Below are positions 49,835 to 60,900 of a stretch of DNA of 64,000 nucleotides, piece by piece. The notes under the pieces are model-generated. The model was given only the letters and a program-made list of their open reading frames with translations, was not told the DNA's origin and did no database searches. Both the position numbers and the translations under genes were made by a program. Origin of the DNA: Cloeon dipterum (Eukaryota > Arthropoda > Insecta > Ephemeroptera > Baetidae); assembly GCF_949628265.1 (NCBI RefSeq), contig NC_088788.1:9176001-9240000 (forward strand), read 5' to 3'. The stretch's first letter is position 1. Every line of letters starts with the position of its first letter.

Positions 49835-50640
49835 ATGTCCGGCCTGAAGTTGTCTGGATGGCTGGTCGGAGTTGTCTCCAGTTTGGCCTTCTCCATCTCC
49901 AGCGTCGCTGCTAATTCCCCAAAAAGGTTAGAAGATGAAAGAATGATTTGGATTGTTACGTAACACATCGTTTCCTACTATTGAATTTAGCTCTGAAAAA
50001 ATGCTCTTCGACTTCACCACCTTGGAATCGGTGTCCGACTGGACGGAGATGTCCGACGTGGTGCGCACCGTCGGCATGTCCAAGGCCACCCTGACCCTGC
50101 AGAAGACCCAGGTATAAAAATTCAATTTCATTTCAAGCCTTAACTATAGCTGAGGTATGATTTCAGGTCTTCCAGCGAGCAGTCTTCTTCTCCTTGCTCA
50201 ACCCGCAGCCTAATGGAGCCGGATTCGCTGGCGTTCGGAAGGCTGTCCAGCTCGACCTGACCGGCCACACCGCCATCAAGGTCAGGGCCAGAGTGCAGGG
50301 CCCCAACCTCCACTACAAGATGGTTCTCCGGCACAAAGGCGAACAATATGAGCCTTTCCCCACTTACGAAAACTTCTTCACGGTTAATTTTAATAGATCA
50401 AAAAGTAAACCAACCTCATAATTTATATTTCTTTAGGCAAAGCCGAACGAGTTTGAGGAAATCAATCTGCCTCTCAGTGAGTTCAAGGCCTACTACAGAG
50501 GCAAGCCGATGCCAGACGCAGAGCCCCTGGACCTAGCGCAGGTGTCCAGTGTCGGCCTGCAGGTGTACGGCGGAGTTTATTCCGAGCAGAAGCAGGCAGG
50601 GCCTGGCTCCATGGAAATCGACTGGATTAAAGCTGTTTAA
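49835..50640 (+). CDS. Secreted CIA30-domain protein
   Basis: Four exons (49835-49926, 49991-50111, 50167-50382, 50437-50640), phases 2, 0, 0, encode 210 residues. Residues 1-27 form a hydrophobic signal peptide (LVGVVSSLAFSISSVAA). The rest is one CIA30 (NDUFAF1-like) domain: DFTTLESVSDW at the start, a Gly/Phe segment NGAGFAGVRK, the core DLTGHTAIKVRARVQG, YEPFPTYENFF, and the closing EIDWIKAV. The family's founder helps assemble mitochondrial complex I, but a hydrophobic leader with almost no positive charge argues for export rather than mitochondrial import. The fold is a carbohydrate-binding-like beta sandwich; the ligand is unknown. It converges with the carboxypeptidase gene, 319 bases apart. 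Confidence 0.85.
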
Positions 50641-50959
50641 ATTTTACTAGAGGAAATAATATAGTTATCAGTTATATTTTCTTTGTTGTTACTTTTCATA
50701 ATAGATTAATTTTTTTATTGTTCGTGAATTAAAAATGCATCAAATAGACACCTATCGATTATTTTTCCATGCATTAAACACGATTTTCTTAACCATTGCT
50801 GCTAAAAGTATTTTTAAATTTGTAAAAATGTCATGTAGGAGGGCAAATATTACGCGATTCTTTTATAAGGATTTCAATGATAGAAAAAATACATAAATTG
50901 CAACAAATACCCATCACCATTTAATTTAATCACAGCCGGTGCTCGAATAATTTTCCACA

Positions 50960-53042
50960 TTAGTTTGCAAGAACGTAATCGACAAGAGCCTTGATGCCGG
51001 GCCAGACCTCGTCCACAACGGGCTGGATGAGGGAAGCAGGAGGGTCGAAACCCGCAGATCCGCCACCACTCAACTCGTAGGTGTACGCGTACTGAACGGC
51101 GCCTCTACCATAAGCAAAATCGTCGCTGGCGCCGTACGTAAAGTCTGGAAATGAATTTATTTTGAAAAACTATACAGTTTCTCAAGTGCTTCTTACAAAG
51201 GCCAGCGGCAGAGTTTTCAACGGTGTACGTGGTGCCGGCTACGGCGGCGATGGCGTCGGCAGATGCGGTTCCAGCAGCAATCTTGTTTAAAAAAAGAGAA
51301 TTTAAATCTATGAAATAGATGAGATAGAGAATATTTTACCAGTTGGTCAACGTTAGGAACGGGTTCGACGGTGTGGCCGTAAGGATAGAGGATTTGCTGG
51401 AATATAATAAAAAATTAAAAATGATATTAAATTAAAAAAAGGAGTCAAACCTCTCCATAGCTGTGGATTGCGACGTAGAGCACTAGACTGTCGGCATTAT
51501 CCAAGATAAAGTTTCCAATAGCAGCTACCTCAGGTGCAGAGAAGGCGTTGGTTCCTGGATAAACTTCGGAGCAGTAGTCAGTGGGATTGCCAGCTGAAAA
51601 TCGAGTTTAATCATCTCAGGCCTTGTTAATATAATTTTGTTGACAAATAAATCGACCGAAATGCTGAAACAAGTGGTACTGATTTCCACGTAAAACAATT
51701 GGTGGGTGAAAAATTTACAGATTAGGCACAGACAAAAAAAAGAGACCAACAAATTTGTCATTAGTGCTATAGATCAAACATAACATTTGACGGTCTTCAC
51801 AAAATTACTTAATACTAAAATTTAATAGTGTTAATAAAGGAGCAGCAACCAATTTTAAGCTATTATAATGAAAAAATAAATATTAACCATCCCAAAGGAA
51901 GTCAAAGTTCCTGTTTGGATCGATGCCAGGGCAGTTGGGGTCTGGATTTGGGCTGCGGGTTTTTCTCCAGAACCGATCCTATTTATCACAAAAATATTGA
52001 CAATCATAAACATTAATCAAAATTTATAATTTAATCTTTTTCTCACGGTGTTAATGGTATAATTGTATCCATCAGGGTTGGCAAGCGGTGCGATGTACCA
52101 GTCAGCCATGTCCCTGAGGGCAGGGTCGGCGATGACCTCGTCGATGATCCTCAGGCAGACGGGAGGTGTGATCCACTCGCGGGCGTGCATGGCGCAATCG
52201 AACCACAAAGCTTTCTGGCCGGCGTTTCCGTTCGATAGTTTTAGGACCTTCACCTTGCGCCCCTCAGGGGTGTTGGTTAAAACCAGCTCCGTCGCTATGT
52301 CAGGGTAGGTGAGGGCTAGTTGGGCGATGTGCATTTGGATTTCGCTGCAGCCCATGTAACGGTCGTAGACAGCCACGCGAGGATTGGCTTCTTCCGTGGC
52401 TTTGCGCTCTCCATGCTCCCTTTCGACTTCACTAAAATGCGAATTAAATATTTAAATAATTATATTTCGCTTCAAAATTTCATTTTACGGAGATCATAAA
52501 CCAATCAATGGCATTTTCAGAAGGTATAATATTTAAATTCAAAATTTTTTTAAAAACGATCGAGTTTTTAAAAAAACGAAAATTAAATATGTGGAAAAGT
52601 TGTAAAAAAATTAATCTAGCTAAAATAAAGATATTTTAAATGTATTTTTGTTGCGTCTATTTACTGTGCAATTACCGCTATTAGATCATTAGTAAATTTA
52701 AAGGCTAAAACTTACGGTCCTAGGTCAGGAATCAAGACTTCGTGCGAAATACGCATCCTGTTGAAGGCAGCAACCACTAATGGCGCCTGTTCAGGGGACA
52801 CCATCACGGTGGCAGGCCTTCCGACGCCAGGGGTTCCCCAGAAGTCAAAGTGTTTGCTCAGCCTGTTGATATACGGCATGGAGGCTGAGGTCAGGGGAGC
52901 CGTCTTCAGCACTTGGTACCTGAGAAGGGAGATTATATTACGTTTACAACAGTTTATTCCAAGTGAAATACCCTGAATAACTCTTGTAGGCCAGGGTAGA
53001 GCCTAACACCATCAGAAGGATGATTGAACTTAGTTTGCTCAT
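50960..53042 (-). CDS. M14A zinc carboxypeptidase, B-like specificity residue (CP1)
   Basis: Eight exons on the minus strand: 53042-52972, 52919-52716, 52431-52047, 51978-51888, 51593-51451, 51396-51340, 51281-51197 and 51144-50960; 406 residues. Signal peptide 1-18 (IILLMVLGSTLA), activation propeptide about 20-92, then the catalytic domain. Zinc ligands H174 and E177 (HAREW) and H294 (HSYGE); substrate residues in WRKTRS and PNRNF; catalytic E369 (YTYELSGGG). Tyr346 matches Tyr248 of bovine carboxypeptidase A. D353 falls at position 255, the Asp typical of carboxypeptidase B, so cleavage of C-terminal Lys/Arg is expected. Probably a secreted digestive proenzyme. TATA box at 53090-53096. Confidence 0.93.
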
Positions 53043-53089
53043 GTTGTCGGATTTAAATTCTGACTTCAGAGGGCTCCAAAAAGTGGTTC

Positions 53090-53122
53090 TTATATACCTC
53101 TCCTCTCATCCCCGCTCCTGAG
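53090..53122 (-). promoter_or_regulatory. Core promoter of CP1
   Basis: TATATAA (53090-53096, minus strand) lies 48 bases before the ATG. On its far side is the 17-bp motif CTCAGGAGCGGGGATGA (53106-53122). The same motif (one mismatch) stands at identical distance from the TATA box of CP2. Confidence 0.7.
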
Positions 53123-53949
53123 ATTTTAGATTTTCGCGAGACTAGCGAAAAATATCGAGATTACAGTAGCCCACTTAATTTAAACGATTAAATGAAAGTA
53201 CGTAGCTTTCCCGACACGAAACTTTTATAGGGTAAAATTAGGTTTAATTTGCTTAAGCACAAATATTTAATTTTTCTTTGCAAAGCATTTAAAATTTTTC
53301 TAACACAGTTTACATCTCAAAAGATAATAAAAGTTAATTAGGGGTGAAATTAATATTAAGAAACGCTTAAAATTCCTTTGGTGGCCAATGTGCTGCTCTT
53401 TTTACAGTTCATAAACCATGGAAAGCAATCAAGCTCAGTTAAAATTTCAATAATGAAAATTCAAAGTTATTTATTAAAGGAGCAAAAATTATTTTTACTG
53501 TTTTTTTCCTTGCAATTTACAATATTTGTTGTACAATCTGTCTTATAAATATTGTATTATTTAATATTTTTTTAAGTTGCAAATAGTGAAAATTATTTTG
53601 CTATTTTTAAATATGGCGGAACAAACTTTTTGTATGTTAATTTTTTTTAACCTCATCTCAATTTTGATGTATTGTGGAATAAAAATGTTTTTACTCCTAT
53701 CAAACCCATAGAGGATTTTTACTAATATGAAAATTAAAAAATACGTACTAAAATATGAAAAAAGCTCTTTGTATGTAACAAAGACGTGTGCTGCCTTGTC
53801 ATTATTTTTTAAATCGTGATTGTGAGTTCAGATTCATTTTAAATTTTAATTTTTAACAAAACTTTTCAACTTTTCTCTTTATAAAAATCGATAAAATCAA
53901 GTATCGTCAAACAAACAAAAAATCCCACAACCATTAAAGATAATCAAGG

Positions 53950-54210
53950 CTTTGGTGTCGTGTGCAGCAAGTACGGACATTTTAAGATCAGGTGAAAATC
54001 ATTGCAATCGACCTCATGATTAACTATATTGACGCCTAGCAGGCCGTTTCTTAAAATTTGCACACGGATTTTTTTATCTGAAAGCCGTGTGCAAAACTTT
54101 GATATTGTTCGTTGAGAAACTGTAGTCATTCTAGCCCAACCAGTCGGAGCTGCTTTTCTGTCCCTTATCTCCACGTCGCTCTGTTGCTACGGCGAGACAT
54201 TTTCAGGTGT
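53950..54210 (-). promoter_or_regulatory. Conserved upstream block of CP1
   Basis: Shares ordered islands with 58410-58700: GTCGTGTGCAGCA-GTACGGAC, the inverted pair TTTGCACACGG/CCGTGTGCAAA, CCAGTCGGAGCTG, a GATA-type CTTATCT (54164-54170) and TGTTGCTA. The sequence between islands differs. Same distance (about 0.9 kb) and orientation relative to both genes. Could be an enhancer duplicated with the gene, or a small structured RNA. Confidence 0.55.
54058..54095. repeat. 11-bp inverted repeat in the upstream block
   Basis: TTTGCACACGG (54058-54068) and CCGTGTGCAAA (54085-54095), 16 bases between. The arms are identical in the CP2 block, but the loop differs. Confidence 0.8.
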
Positions 54211-55420
54211 TAATTGCGTACCATTTTAGTAGGTCTTAACCAGACTTGTTATTTGAAGATTAATTTTGCACCAAGGTTAATTGATTAATTTCTTGGAGGA
54301 TTTATCATTTTAGCAATATACTGTAATTAATAAATAATTTAGTACATTTTGCTCAAAATTGAATCATTTAGCAGGTCAATATCATCAGAAGACAATTTTT
54401 TGTATATTAAAAGAACCAATCAAATCCAATCCTTAAAAATAAATATTGAAACCCTATAAAAATTCTACCAGAGATTTAAATTAAATTTTATCAGAACATG
54501 TACTCCAGCTAATAAACAATGGAGTTTTTCTTATCATGAGTGATCTAAGCAAACTATAAAGCACTAACTCACAAAGCCTCAGTGTCAGAAAGAACCATCA
54601 CACACATGGTTGGCGTAGCAACGAAACCTTTTATTGAAACGCTATATATTGACATTCGTCCCGTGAAATTCATTCACGCATGCTGGAAAGAAGCAACCAG
54701 AAAAAAGCGAGTCCGAGTGCTTTCGCAACCCTCCCATTCTCCCATACCTGATTATTAGTGGACTCGTAACGTCAGTGCGAGTGACTCAAACGCTGGCTAT
54801 CACTTACGCCTTGCTCAACGGAGGAAACTGTGCCGCTGGGCAGTGTTGAAGTGCAGGTGGCATATTTAAATATTTACCTCCACTACTCGATGATACAGCT
54901 CTGATCGCAATAGGAAAAATAATAATGAGCAAAATAAATTTTATTTGGAATTGAGACCAATATCAGAGAAAAACATCTCTCATGTTATTTTTTTAAATTT
55001 TTATTCGTTCCACACATATATTTGTTAATTAGGAGGAAAATAATATAATTATACAGGGCGCAGGAATTTTGAAGGACTGATTTTTCATGTGTTATAATCT
55101 TATAATTGGAAAATTATATTTTTTAAGGTCTGCGAGAGAAGAAAAAATTATTACTGAGCCATCCTAAATATATGTCTGGTGTTCGCATACATCTAATAAT
55201 ACAGTGAGCGAACACGATTTGGGAATTACAAAACATTTTTCTTGTAAATTATTGAATATTTTATTATATTCAAACTTTACAATCACTTTTGACGAAAAAA
55301 TATGCGAATTATTACAAATACATATTTTCTTGATGTTCAGGTGTGCTGAACAATGAAATATATTTGTTAAAAGACACCAATTAAATATATCACAGCCGGT
55401 TTGCAAAACTTAATTCTAAA

Positions 55421-57565
55421 TTAGTTTGCAAGAACGTAATCGACAAGAGCCTTGATGCCGGGCCAGACCTCGTCCACGACGGGCTGGATGAGGGAGGCAG
55501 GAGGGTCGAAACCCGCTGATCCGCCGCCACTCAACTCGTAGGTGTACGCGTACTGAACGGCGCCTATTCCGTAAGCAAAATCGCCGCTAGTGCCGTGCGT
55601 GAAGTCTGGCAATGAAATTTATTTTGTATTACAGTTAATACTCAAAGTTTCTCAAGTGTTTCTTACAAAGGCCAGCGGCAGAGTTCTCAACGGTGTACGT
55701 GGTGCCGGCCACGGCAGCGATGGCGTCGGCAGATGCAGTTCCAGCAGCAATCTTGTTTAAAAAAAGAGAATTTAAATCTATGAATTAGATGATAGAGAAT
55801 ATTTTACCAGCTGGTCAACGTTAGGAACGGGTTCGACGGTGTGGCCGTAGGGATAGAGAATTTGCTGGAATTAAAATCGGAAAATTTTTAAAATTACATT
55901 TAAATTAGAAAAAGAGTTTAACCTCTCCGTAACTGTGGATTGCGACGTAGAGTACAAGGCTGTCGGCAATATCCACGATAAAGTTGCCAATACCAGAGAC
56001 TTCAGGTTCAGAGAAGGCGTTGGTTCCTGGATAAACTTCGGAGCAGTAGTCAGTGGGATTGCCAGCTACAAAAATAAACATATAAAAGTAAACCTGTACA
56101 TTAGAATGAATCAAATTAATTATGTTGAAACGTCAAAATTATAAAAAAAATCATTAAATTTAAATAGTAAATATAGTTATTAATTATTTAGGATACTTAC
56201 TTTTATTTTATTATAATTGGATGATAACTCTAATAAATTGAATTTAACATTTTGCATACATTTTTAATATAAACATAACCAGCTCGTTTATCTGAAAAAA
56301 GCTACGCTTGATATAATGATGTTTATATTGCATATTTATAGCAATTCTCGTGTAGATATTATACAATTACAATTCTGCTTAGCATTTTAATTACGCAGTG
56401 AAATATGAATTTTATAGTAAATCAAAAAAATCAATCTGCTGCGCATATACAAATCTTAATAATTGAATTTGGAAATCAAAACTGACAATATTTATTACTA
56501 ACCATCCCAGAGGAAGTCAAAGTTCCTGTTGGGGTCAGTGCCAGGGCAGTTGGGGTCTGGATTTGGGCTGCGGGTCTTTCTCCAGAAGCGATCCTATTTA
56601 TCAAAAAAAAAAAAAAAAATAAATAAAAAAAAATAAAATTAATCATTTTTATTTTATTCAATTTTGCTCACGGTGGTAATGGAATAATTATATCCATCAG
56701 GGTTGGCAACAGGAAGGATGTACCAGTCAGCCAAGTCCCTGAGGGCAGGGTCGGCGATGACCTCGTCGATGATCCTCAGGCAGACAGGCGGTGTGATCCA
56801 TTCGCGGGCGTGGATTGCGCAGTCGAACCACAAAGCTTTCTGGCCAGCGTTTCCGTTCGATATCTTGATTCCTTTCACCTTGTGTCCTTCGGTGCCGTTG
56901 GCAAAAACTATTCCGGTGGCGATTTCAGGGTAGGCAGCTGACAAATCTCTCATGTAATGATGGATTTCTTGACAGCTCAAGTATCGATCGTACACGGCCT
57001 CTCGAGGCTTCATAGGGTGGGCCAACTCCAGCAGGGCTTCACGTTCTAAACGTTCCCTTTCGACTTCCCTGGGCGTAAAGAATTTAAATTATAAATCATT
57101 TTCAAGGGTAAAAAGGTTAATATTATATTTCCTCGATTTAGAGCGAATGAAAAGCATTAAAGATTTTTTTAATATTTGTTTTAACAATTTTTTGAATTGC
57201 ATGAGAATAGAAAAAAGCATGAAAGCTTACGGTCCAAGGTCAGGAATCAAGACTTCGTGCGAAATTCGCATCCTGTTGAAGGCAGCAACCACTAATGGCG
57301 CCTGCTCAGGGGACACCATCACGGTGGCCGGCCTTCCGACGCCAGGGGTGCCCCAGAAGTCAAAGTGCTTGCTCAACCTGTTGATGTACGGCATGGAGGC
57401 TGCGGTCAAGGGAGCCGTCTTCAGCACTTGGTACCTGAGAATGGGGATTTTTACATTTTTTTCCTTCTAGGAATTTTTTTTCCAGATATCCTACCCTGAA
57501 TAACTTTTGTAGGCCAGGGCAGAGCCCAAAACCATTAGAAATACGATCGAATATAGCGACCTCAT
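55421..57565 (-). CDS. M14A zinc carboxypeptidase, altered specificity residue (CP2)
   Basis: Eight exons on the minus strand with the same phases as CP1: 57565-57495, 57434-57231, 57068-56672, 56593-56503, 56065-55923, 55864-55808, 55751-55667 and 55605-55421; 410 residues. Signal peptide ends near SALA (residue 18), propeptide to about 95. Zinc ligands H178, E181 and H298, [11 protein letters not shown], Tyr350 and catalytic E373 are all present. At the position equivalent to 255 it has Gly357 (THGTSGDF) where CP1 has Asp. That removes the usual determinant for basic residues and is neither the Asp of B-type nor the Ile of A-type enzymes. Exon 3 begins with four extra residues and a strongly diverged N-terminal half, whereas exons 5-8 are almost the same as CP1. 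Confidence 0.93.
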
Positions 57566-57630
57566 GCTGCGTCAAGACTAAATATTCGGGCTGAAAATCT
57601 GACTGGGAGAGAGGTTCTCGGTTGCATCTC

Positions 57631-57663
57631 TTTTATACCTCTTCGTTCATCCCCGCTACTGAG
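57631..57663 (-). promoter_or_regulatory. Core promoter of CP2
   Basis: TATAAAA (57631-57637, minus strand) 66 bases before the ATG, with CTCAGTAGCGGGGATGA (57647-57663) placed nine bases away, exactly as in CP1. Confidence 0.7.
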
Positions 57664-58409
57664 GTTTTCTGTCAGACTAATGCTAAAGTCGAGATTATAT
57701 TTATACCACTTAATTCTGCTGATAAAATTAAATGCATTTTTCAGGTTATTTAATTATTTAAAGGTGAAACTTATTTAATAATGGCCTTTGCAATTAATTT
57801 AAGAAATTTTCAACTAATTTTACTGATGCTGAAACACTAATGAAAATTTGAAAATCATTCATTAAGTTTATAATCATGACTCCTCCCATGCGTTTCTATT
57901 CGATATTAAATTTAATATTTTTTAATTTGTATAATGCATTTTGAATAAATTTTATGTATGAATTAATGGTCATATTTCCTAACTCAAAATATTGTGTGCG
58001 TCACATTTTAGTAAATATATTCTAGCTGCTGCAGTAAATTTGCAATAGTAAATCATACAAGGATAGGCATATCTTTCAATTTTGTGTATTATTATATCAG
58101 GGATATAATAATAGGGATATAATAATAGGAAGTTAATTAGCATATAACTTATTAATTTTGCATTTTGTTTCACTCCACCTTTCTCCATTTCTTGACGCAG
58201 TATAATTCTAAGTTTTACACTGCAGAAGTATTGTATTTTATCAAGCAAAATAAATATCATCAAGCGTAAAATTATTAAAAATGTAATATGAGATTTTCTA
58301 TTGATATAAAATTCTAAGCATTTCTCTTTTGATGGTCAAAAGAAGATCTGCTTTTAAAAATTATTTCAAATCATGAAAGATATAAAAAGTTTCATAATTA
58401 ATATTAAGT
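57664..58409. other. AT-rich upstream region of CP2
   Basis: No repeat or gene recognised; a short direct repeat GGGATATAATAATAG occurs near 58100-58130. Confidence 0.4.
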
Positions 58410-58700
58410 GTGTCGTGTGCAGCAGGTACGGACATATTCAGAAGAATCGCCACTACCACTTTTAAAGATTAAAATTATCGATGGCTGAAAGTGAGTTAAA
58501 CCTAGCTGGCCGTTCCTGAAAATTTGCACACGGTTGAAAATCCTAAAGCCGTGTGCAAAAACTTAAAGATTTTCCGTCGAGGCAACTTTCGTCTTTGGAG
58601 CCCGACCAGTCGGAGCTGTGTAATCTCGAGATGCTATTTTCTCTCTCTCTTATCTTAGCCTCTTTTTGTTGCTAAGGTGAAATATTTCAAGGTTCTACAC
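58410..58700 (-). promoter_or_regulatory. Conserved upstream block of CP2
   Basis: Counterpart of 53950-54210. The inverted repeat is 58523-58533/58549-58559 with a 15-base spacer; the GATA-type CTTATCT is 58649-58655. Arms and islands are kept while intervening sequence has diverged, which suggests function. Confidence 0.55.
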
Positions 58701-60900
58701 ACACAAGGAAAATTACTTCAATCCGTTTTAATTCGTTCTAACTATATTGTCTTTATATTTCCAGATAAATTTTTGTGCCGCTTTCCCTGGAAATTTTCCT
58801 ATAGATGCGAATTTTAGTTTCGGGACGAGTTTAAATTAAAGCTGACATTTCTCTGAATTTTTTTTCTTGTAATTTTTACCGATGAATATTAATTTTAAAA
58901 ATCAGCATCACAGTAGTCAAGTCTTACAGCAAATTATCACATCATTATGACGTGTGCGTGTAAATGATTACTCTGACCATGGTGGTTATATATTATATGT
59001 TTGCTGTCAATGAATTTTAGTCTTGCGTGCGCAGATGGAAAATCACGTAGCTAGAAATTAGCCTATATTTTTTATCTTGATTGAAACTAAAAATAAAAGG
59101 GAGAGCAGTTATACTTTTCTGTTGTATTTTGGAGACACACCTTAACAAAAACTAACCCATATTTCTCTCAAAAAATTTTTACTTGATAAATTTGAGAAAT
59201 TATTATAGTGTTTAAATTTATTTTTATTAAATCATTTCAGAGTCAAAATTTTAATTTTTTTTAAATATTATTCGTTTTCTTATTTGATTTCCAATAAGAC
59301 GTTCCTCTTGAGGAGACGAGTTCTAACAATATCATAATTTTTGTTCTACGGCCAATTTGGAGAAATATAAAAAATCCTGAAATTAAATATTCAAGATTTC
59401 CCAAAAAACTTCAAATATAGGAAAGTAGTTAATTATAAAAACTCAATTTTCGCGCTGTATCTTTATTATTAAGATAATGCTAAAAAGAGTATTTTTGGTT
59501 AAATTCTTGCCGGCTCCACGTTGTGCCAAGTTTGACATGGTGTTGGACTCGCACTTGCTGGTTTTCGCTCCTTTTTAGCGGCTTTACGGACAAATATCTG
59601 GCATTTCAATAAAAGCTGGCCAAATTGGGCCCAAAAGCTCCTCTGCGGCCACTCGGGTCCCATGTTATCCGCTTGGCGGTGTTATGGGGACCTAGGACCC
59701 AGTGAGCTCACAACCCACACGAAATGTGCTGAGCAGAGGTTAAAAAATCAGAAAAACACCGACGATGAAACTGGATCTTTTTTGCTTGTACATGGTCAGG
59801 AAGTTTAAATTTAAATTAATTGTGCTCCCATGAAACCAGAGCTTCAATAGTTGCTTCTGTTATTTGTATTTCTAGTCCTAAATTATTTAGATTTTATCAC
59901 CTTGACCGCACAAAAAAATAGTCAAATTTTATTTAACCTAATATATTTTTTTAAATTTAGTTAGATTTTTTTTATTAAACCATAATTAAACTTTTAATTG
60001 TAAAAAATGTGATATAATCTTTAATTTTTATAAATTTATGTATTGTTACAATTTTGAGGTGTAAAACTTATCTCTTTAAAGTTAAAAAAAATAAAAAAAC
60101 ACGAAATAATAAAAAAACTATTAAATATTTATCCGGTACGCTAACAAATATGAGCAACCAATGCTTGAAATAAGCGTTATTCAGGCTGTCTCCGTCTCCA
60201 ATTCTTACCAAGATTTGATGGCGTCATGGATTATAAATAATAAAATGTATCACTCCTCTATGAGCTGTCTTAAGGTTGTAAAATTGATGATAGAGGAGGT
60301 ATTATCTATATGTATAGCCTCTAATGTTTTATCGTCAGGTGTTATCCCTCCTTTTCGTCCCTCGATTCATGACTGAAATCGATATTTTATATTTATTTTA
60401 AATAGCCTGTGCACATCATGTCATGTATAATCATCTCATGTTTTTATAAAAAAAAACAACATAGTGTGTAAAAAGACTCCATAAACTGATAATACTTTAG
60501 TAAAAAAATAAACTGTTACGCCAAATCAGAAGCAAGAATATGAGGTTGTCACTAGATATGCTGAGTGGATAAATCAATAGCCCGAATACAGCCATTTTTT
60601 TGATAAATTTCTTATTTTCCTTTCGCTGAAATTTCTGGCTGTATATAAATAAAAACAGCATTACACATTGTTGCTCTTTTAGATTCCAGCGGCTGCAACA
60701 ATATCGAGGGAGAGCACTGTTTACAACAAATGAAACAAGTCAAGATCTAGCCAAAATACCACTTTAATGAAATGTCCCAGAATGCTTTCTCTTATACATA
60801 CAGCAACATTTATAGTTTTAGTTTCTATATCATAGGAGAAAGTGAATAAAGAGAGGTGAGAGAGAATAAATAACCAACCTTGCCCACAACCGATAAGTTA
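58701..60900. other. Non-coding AT-rich region
   Basis: No supported gene. A 71-codon frame at 60161-60376 shows no family resemblance. The only recognised item is the R repeat below. Confidence 0.4.
59555..59710 (+). repeat. Diverged R repeat outside the array
   Basis: Shares CCCATGTTATCCG, GCGGTGTTAT and the preceding CTGGTTTTCGCTCCTTTTTA-like part with 17120-17290. Its divergence from the array copies marks it as an older dispersal. Confidence 0.55.

Larger units (their letters stand above)
53123..55420. other. Intergenic region between the two carboxypeptidase genes
   Basis: AT-rich. Apart from the conserved block at 53950-54210, nothing coding was seen. 55000-55420 leads into the 3' end of CP2. 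Confidence 0.5.

Noticed and set aside
52063..52308. Plus-strand frames across the carboxypeptidase exons (also 52761-52976 and 56703-56933)
   Set aside because: Antisense shadows of well-supported minus-strand exons.
60161..60376. 71-codon frame in the right-hand region
   Set aside because: No similarity recognised, no splice or promoter context, AT-rich surroundings.
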